From Ruminococcaceae bacterium UBA3220 (GTDB lineage: Bacteria; Bacillota; Clostridia; Oscillospirales; Acutalibacteraceae): a stretch of 8,422 nt of DNA. Shown one piece after another: positions 6,474 to 8,422 of this stretch. Under the pieces are notes generated by a model. It made no database searches and had not been told where the DNA came from. It was given only the letters and a program-made list of their open reading frames with translations. Every line of letters starts with the position of its first letter. Positions within the stretch are counted from its first letter, which is position 1. The translations under genes were made by a program, and so were the position numbers. The stretch is taken from the NCBI GenBank assembly GCA_002363095.1, contig DEWC01000026.1:1-8422 (forward strand), given 5' to 3'.

Positions 6474-7067
6474 CTACTTAGATGAATTGATGTATTCTTT
6501 GCTCCCCGAAAGATAGATAATCCCCGAAATGATACACAAAACGGCGGATACCCAGAAAAGGGTGATAATAACAATATCAAAAATACAATCGAAATTTGAA
6601 AGACATCGAAAAACATCCTTTGCGGCAAATACGGTCAGCGCGGTTGATATTCCTACCATCTGACTTACGGTTTTTGCCTTGCCCCACATATTCGCGGCTA
6701 TTACCTTTCCGCCCGACGACACTACCACAAGGCGAATGGACGAAACGGCAAATTCCCTGAAAAGGACAACGAATGTTATTGCGGTTATCTGCCAACAGTA
6801 CACGGGTTTATCGGCGTAAACGAAGATAAAACCGAGATATGCCGCGGTTGTGAGCATTTTATCGGCAAGCGGGTCTAAAAACTTCCCGAAATCGGTTATG
6901 AGATTATATTTCCTTGCAAGTTTTCCGTCTATCAAATCGGTAAGCGAAGCGGCGACGAAAATCAACAACGCCGCAACATAATGATACGGAAACGCGAACA
7001 ACATAATAACCATAAAAACCGGTGTTGCTATCATTCTTGCCAATGTCAACTTATTCGGGGTGTTCAT
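6474..7067 (-). CDS. pgsA: CDP-diacylglycerol-glycerol-3-phosphate 3-phosphatidyltransferase
   Basis: PgsA joins CDP-diacylglycerol and glycerol-3-phosphate in the membrane to form phosphatidylglycerophosphate, the first step to phosphatidylglycerol and cardiolipin. The 197-residue product is of normal length and strongly hydrophobic, with about five or six membrane segments. The CDP-alcohol phosphotransferase signature D-x2-DG-x2-AR-x8-G-x3-D-x3-D is complete: D44, D47, G48, A51, R52, G61, D65 and D69. The N-terminal MNTPNKLTLAR is typical of PgsA and helps to separate it from other enzymes of the superfamily. The ATG overlaps the rimO stop as ATGA, with AGGAG about 9 nt upstream inside rimO. 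A rimO-pgsA pair is common in Firmicutes, as I recall, although the two functions are not obviously linked. Confidence 0.95.
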   Translation of the reverse strand: MNTPNKLTLARMIATPVFMVIMLFAFPYHYVAALLIFVAASLTDLIDGKLARKYNLITDFGKFLDPLADKMLTTAAYLGFIFVYADKPVYCWQITAITFVVLFREFAVSSIRLVVVSSGGKVIAANMWGKAKTVSQMVGISTALTVFAAKDVFRCLSNFDCIFDIVIITLFWVSAVLCIISGIIYLSGSKEYINSSK

Positions 7068-8389
7068 TCAATCATCTCTCCTAACAAATCATATTCGATG
7101 GTGTCAAATATATTCACCTTTGCAAAATCGCCTATTTTAAGCGGTCTTTTTGCCGTAAAGAATACCTTGCCGTCAATTTCGGGGGCGTCCGCCTCGCTTC
7201 TGCCGAAATAGCATTTGATAAAATCGTCGTATCCTTCTATAAGCACCTCAACCGTACTGCCGTTCTTTTGAGCGTTCTTTTCGGCGGAAACGGTCATCTG
7301 CGTTTCCATAATAAGTTCCATACGGTCAATTTTTGTCTGCTCGTCTATCTGATTGGGCATTGAAGCGGCAACGGTATCCTCTTCCGCGGAATACGCAAAG
7401 CAACCGAGGCGGTCGAATTTAACATCTTTGACAAATTTATGCAACTCGGTAAACTGTTCCTCTGTCTCGCCCGGAAATCCCGTTATCAGGGTTGTTCTTA
7501 AAGTAACGCCGTCAACCTTGCTTCTGATTTTTTCAATAAGCGCACGAAGGGTTTTTTCGTTTCCCTTGCGGTTCATTCGCTTTAAAATATCGCCGTTTAT
7601 ATGTTGAATGGGAATATCAAGGTACTTAACAAGTTTCGGTTCGCGGTTTATAAGGTCAAGCAACTCATCGGTTATCCGCTCAGGGTAGGTGTAAAGGGTT
7701 CTTATCCAGTGAATACCTTCGATTTTGCAAAGCTCGGCAAGCAGTTCGCACAGTTTCGGCTCGCCGTAAATATCGGTGCCGTAGGCGGTGGTGTCCTGCG
7801 CCACAACGATAAGCTCCTTGACTCCGCCTGCCGCCAGCCTTTTCGCTTCGCTTACGCAGTCTTCTATCGTACGGCTTCGCATTCGTCCGCGGATTTTCGG
7901 TATGGCGCAATAGGTACAGCAGTTGTCGCAACCGTCGCCTATTTTAAGATACGCCGTAAAGGGCATTCCGCCTAAAATTCTCGGAGTGTTAAGGTCAAGT
8001 TCAAACTTTTCGCCGTAACGGTTTTCAAACTTACCTTTAAGCGCCTCGTTTACAATGTCGACAATTTCACCGTTTTTGCCGATACCGACGCAAACATCAA
8101 CCTCGGGAATCTCCCCGGTAACATCATCTTTGTATCTCTCTGCAAGACAGCCGGTTACGATAAGCGCTTTACACTTTCCGTTTTTCTTATATTGCGAGGC
8201 TTCGAGTATGTTTTCTATCGCCTCTTTTTTTGCTTCCTCGATGAAGCCGCAGGTGTTTATGATGATAACATCCGCTTCGGCTTCCTCGCCGCACAGTTCA
8301 AATCCGCCGTTTTTTAACAAATACAGCATCATTTCGGCATCGACCTGATTTTTAGGACAGCCGAGGGATACCATACTCACCTTTACCAT
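7064..8389 (-). CDS. rimO: Ribosomal protein S12 methylthiotransferase RimO
   Basis: RimO is a radical-SAM enzyme that adds a methylthio group to a conserved aspartate of ribosomal protein S12. The 441-residue product has the full three-domain layout. The N-terminal UPF0004 domain holds three cysteines for one 4Fe-4S cluster (C11 in SLGCPKNQVD, C47 in NTCGFIEEA, C81 in TGCLAERY). The radical-SAM domain has CxxxCxxC (C154, C158, C161) in the GDGCDNCCTYCAIP segment. The C-terminus (about 375-441) is the TRAM domain. SLGCPKN and NTCGFIEEAKKE are RimO-like and separate it from the related tRNA enzymes MiaB and MtaB. The ATG directly follows the stop of an upstream open frame, and GAGG lies 8 nt upstream within the end of that frame. 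Confidence 0.97.
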   Translation of the reverse strand: MVKVSMVSLGCPKNQVDAEMMLYLLKNGGFELCGEEAEADVIIINTCGFIEEAKKEAIENILEASQYKKNGKCKALIVTGCLAERYKDDVTGEIPEVDVCVGIGKNGEIVDIVNEALKGKFENRYGEKFELDLNTPRILGGMPFTAYLKIGDGCDNCCTYCAIPKIRGRMRSRTIEDCVSEAKRLAAGGVKELIVVAQDTTAYGTDIYGEPKLCELLAELCKIEGIHWIRTLYTYPERITDELLDLINREPKLVKYLDIPIQHINGDILKRMNRKGNEKTLRALIEKIRSKVDGVTLRTTLITGFPGETEEQFTELHKFVKDVKFDRLGCFAYSAEEDTVAASMPNQIDEQTKIDRMELIMETQMTVSAEKNAQKNGSTVEVLIEGYDDFIKCYFGRSEADAPEIDGKVFFTAKRPLKIGDFAKVNIFDTIEYDLLGEMIE

Positions 8390-8422
8390 TTACATATCCT
8401 CGAAAGTGTATAAAAGTTCTTC
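8390..8422 (-). CDS. C-terminal end of an unidentified upstream gene (partial)
   Basis: Reading the minus strand from the window edge gives ten codons (EELLYTFEDM) and a TAA at 8392-8390, directly before the rimO ATG with no gap. The rimO ribosome binding site would lie within these last codons, which fits the tight packing of the rest of the operon. Ten residues are too few to identify a family, and the frame could be open by chance. Confidence 0.45.
   Translation of the reverse strand, partial: EELLYTFEDM

Overview
The window is a compact, single-direction block of bacterial housekeeping genes. All nine complete genes, and the tail of a tenth, lie on the minus strand, so transcription runs from the high-coordinate end to the low-coordinate end. 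Moderate GC, strong AGGAG-type ribosome binding sites, TTG and GTG starts next to ATG, and a LytR-CpsA-Psr wall ligase point to a low-to-moderate-GC Firmicute. The gene order rimO-pgsA-cysE-cysS-trmN6-rsmI and a small four-cysteine protein resembling DUF6472 suggest a Clostridia member, perhaps of the Ruminococcaceae/Oscillospiraceae kind. The taxonomic call is inference from gene content and remembered gene order.

Region 1 (8422 down to 2894) is one tightly packed operon. It holds the last ten codons of an unknown upstream gene, then rimO (S12 methylthiotransferase), pgsA (phosphatidylglycerophosphate synthase), cysE (serine acetyltransferase), cysS (cysteinyl-tRNA synthetase), a TrmN6/YabB-type tRNA adenine methyltransferase, and rsmI (16S rRNA methyltransferase). 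Junctions are either overlaps of 4 or 16 nt or gaps of 0 to 16 nt, so the genes are probably co-transcribed and partly translationally coupled. Four of the six products modify or charge the translation machinery; cysE feeds the cysteine that cysS uses; pgsA makes an anionic phospholipid precursor.

Region 2 (2893 to 119) is a second transcription unit concerned with the envelope: an LCP-family wall-polymer ligase with a long Ser/Gly-rich tail, a 61-residue four-cysteine protein, and a membrane PlsC-like acyltransferase. A good sigma-A-type promoter (TTGTAA, 17 nt, TATAAT) starts right after the rsmI stop, and a 6-bp dyad overlaps its -10 box. A GC-rich hairpin with a T-rich tail closes the unit about 43 nt after the acyltransferase.

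Region 3 (1 to 118) holds the terminator hairpin and a second, weaker inverted repeat; no convincing gene is visible there. There are no RNA genes, CRISPR arrays, insertion sequences or phage genes. I find no clearly new system. The least explained part is the LCP / four-cysteine protein / acyltransferase unit.
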